Assembly (NCBI GenBank): GCA_937900165.1
Contig: CALCCX010000212.1
Location: forward strand, 1-24,122
Length of the DNA stretch: 24,122 nt
Reading direction: 5' to 3'
From: an uncultured Acidimicrobiia bacterium
GTDB lineage: Bacteria; Actinomycetota; Acidimicrobiia; Spongiisociales; Spongiisociaceae
Shown: positions 23,072-24,122 of the stretch, piece by piece
How positions within the stretch are numbered: the first letter of the stretch is position 1
Layout: each line of letters opens with the position of its first letter
The notes under the pieces: generated by a model
Told to the model about the DNA's origin: nothing
Database searches by the model: none
The model's input: only the letters and a program-made list of their open reading frames with translations
Program-made: the position numbers and the translations under genes

Positions 23072-23458
23072 ATGAACCGACCCTCTGTCTTCCTCCGACT
23101 CGGATGGGCCCTTGTGATCCGTTGCCCGAACTGCGGACGGCGGAAGATATTCAAACGATGGTTCCGGATGGACAAGCAGTGCGGGCGCTGTCACCTCATC
23201 TTTGAACGCATGCCCGGGTACTGGGTTGGCGCCATGATCATCAACTTTGCCATCACCGCTGGGGCATTTCTGCTGATGTTGATCGGGGGCATGGTGGTCA
23301 CCTGGCCAGACGTCCCTTGGACGACCCTCACCTACGTTGGCCTCGCGATCGGCGGCTTCTTGCCAGCCATTGCGTTCCCATGGTCTCGAACGATCTTTGC
23401 GGCGCTGGAACTCGCCGTGCGTCCAACCGAAGCGAACGACTACGCCGTAGACGACTGA
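23072..23458 (+). CDS. DUF983 family zinc-ribbon membrane protein
   Basis: 128-residue protein of the DUF983 family, of unknown function. An N-terminal zinc ribbon has CPNCG (18-22) and CGRC (37-40), followed by the family-typical FERMPGYWVGAM. Two membrane helices follow (about 53-75 and 85-105) and then a short cytoplasmic tail. In proteobacteria DUF983 genes often neighbour cytochrome oxidase genes, which is not the case here. The ATG at 23072 gives the expected start (MNRPSVFLRLGWALVIRCPNCG); there is no Shine-Dalgarno, and a TATCCT 6 nt upstream suggests a leaderless transcript. It diverges from pdxH (58-nt gap) and converges on the next gene (27-nt gap). Confidence 0.9.
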   Translation: MNRPSVFLRLGWALVIRCPNCGRRKIFKRWFRMDKQCGRCHLIFERMPGYWVGAMIINFAITAGAFLLMLIGGMVVTWPDVPWTTLTYVGLAIGGFLPAIAFPWSRTIFAALELAVRPTEANDYAVDD

Positions 23459-23485
23459 ACCCGAAGAACCCGGTGGCCGAGCCGA

Positions 23486-24122
23486 TCAATCGCGGTGCTG
23501 GAGACAGCGGTGGACCCATTCACACCATTCGCACCATTGACCCGGAGTCGCCGGGGGTTCTGTCGCATCGTTCGGATGCAGAGCAGCCACCCGAGCTGCA
23601 ATGGCCTGGAGCCGCTCGATGGCTTTGGTCAGCTCATCGGTGCCGAAGAAGTGCCTCTCGCATTCAGGAGGATCGTTGCGGATGTGATGAAAATGAACCG
23701 CGACGGCGTCCACTTTTCGCCCGGTTTGGTCAAGTGCTGCCCAGGCGGACGCAGCGTACAGATCCGCCTCGTTGTCGAGGGCCTTGGACGAGACGCCGGT
23801 ACGGTGCTCTACCACCGCGGCCACGTTGTCAGATTCCCACCCATTCACATCCGTGGCGCACATCATGGTGACCGCTACCGGTTTCGACCGGGTGACCCCG
23901 TGCGAGTCGGTCATGAGTCCGTCGACAACAAGGGTGACTCCGAACTGGTATTCCGTATTGTGAGCAGTCACCGGATGAGGATCGGATTCCCAAAGCCTGT
24001 CATGTCGATCAAAGAGCGATTGCAGTTCGTCGACCTCGCTCCTCGGCACCTTGGCGCACGCCTCACCGAACACGACACCTGGATCTTGCACCAACAGGGC
24101 CTCAGCGAGGGCTTCGTGAGAT
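23486..24122 (-). CDS. PD-(D/E)XK (RecB C-terminal-like) protein with altered catalytic motif, 5' end outside window
   Basis: The frame is open to the edge of the window, so the start lies beyond 24122; at least 211 residues are visible. Numbered from an internal TTG at 24094, the order is GVTLVVDGL (52-60), a segment VVEHRTG (94-100), DLYAASAWAALDQTGRKVDAVAVHF (111-135) and a C-terminal PATPGQWCEWCEWVHRC (181-197). The order and the Cys cluster resemble RecB-type PD-(D/E)XK nucleases, which end in an iron-sulfur or zinc Cys cluster. In them VDYKTG carries the catalytic Asp and Lys; here the matching residues are Glu and Arg. It may be inactive or a divergent member. The family call is moderate, since it rests on a few motifs. 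Confidence 0.6.
   Translation of the reverse strand, partial: SHEALAEALLVQDPGVVFGEACAKVPRSEVDELQSLFDRHDRLWESDPHPVTAHNTEYQFGVTLVVDGLMTDSHGVTRSKPVAVTMMCATDVNGWESDNVAAVVEHRTGVSSKALDNEADLYAASAWAALDQTGRKVDAVAVHFHHIRNDPPECERHFFGTDELTKAIERLQAIAARVAALHPNDATEPPATPGQWCEWCEWVHRCLQHRD

Overview
The window looks like one end of a contig from a rod-shaped actinobacterium, most likely an Acidimicrobiia-type lineage. The reasons are the actinobacterial gene orders (tig-clpP-clpX; valS-folC-ndk-mreBCD-PBP2-rodA-rne; a mec/Rv1339-like/rphA/rdgB cluster), frequent GTG starts, GC content that looks close to 60% by eye, and a secreted protein rich in Thr runs. The lineage is an inference from gene content, not a database result. 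Bases 1-78 are not genomic: they are an Illumina P5 flow-cell oligonucleotide, including its ten-T spacer, joined to the genome at base 79.

Layout, read mainly on the minus strand from right to left. (a) 24122-23486: 3' part of a protein resembling the RecB/PD-(D/E)XK nuclease family. It converges on a plus-strand DUF983 zinc-ribbon membrane protein (23072-23458). (b) 23013-19838: a compact block of pdxH, mec (JAMM peptidase), a metallo-beta-lactamase hydrolase, rph and rdgB, with overlaps or short gaps. (c) 19802-18855: three plus-strand tRNA genes (Leu, Lys, Pro) around a minus-strand VOC protein, followed by a minus-strand crotonase (18792-18010). (d) 17933-17602: a minus-strand tRNA cluster Gly-Arg-His. 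(e) 17442-14069: tig, clpP, clpX. (f) 13897-13016: a secreted Thr-rich stalk protein with a C-terminal membrane anchor. (g) 12922-8508: valS, folC, ndk. (h) 8410-2585: the full elongasome set mreB, mreC, mreD, PBP2 and rodA, with the last genes overlapping. (i) 2540-1953: tdk. (j) 1952-1130: an 820-bp spacer with several hairpins. (k) 1129-79: the 5' part of rne, cut by the contig end.

Functionally, tig/ClpXP handle folding and turnover of new proteins. MreBCD, PBP2 and RodA form the lateral-wall synthesis complex. RNase E and RNase PH process RNA. Ndk, Tdk and RdgB maintain nucleotide pools, and FolC and PdxH make cofactors.

Most of the window is conserved housekeeping DNA and I do not see a new multi-gene system. 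The points most worth a second look are the flow-cell oligo and the false protein tail it creates, a tRNA-Arg gene one base short, an orphan Mec lacking its usual CysO/CysM neighbours, a single clpP, an 11-bp tandem repeat just upstream of mreB, a probable pair of leaderless divergent genes, and a nuclease-like protein with substituted catalytic residues.
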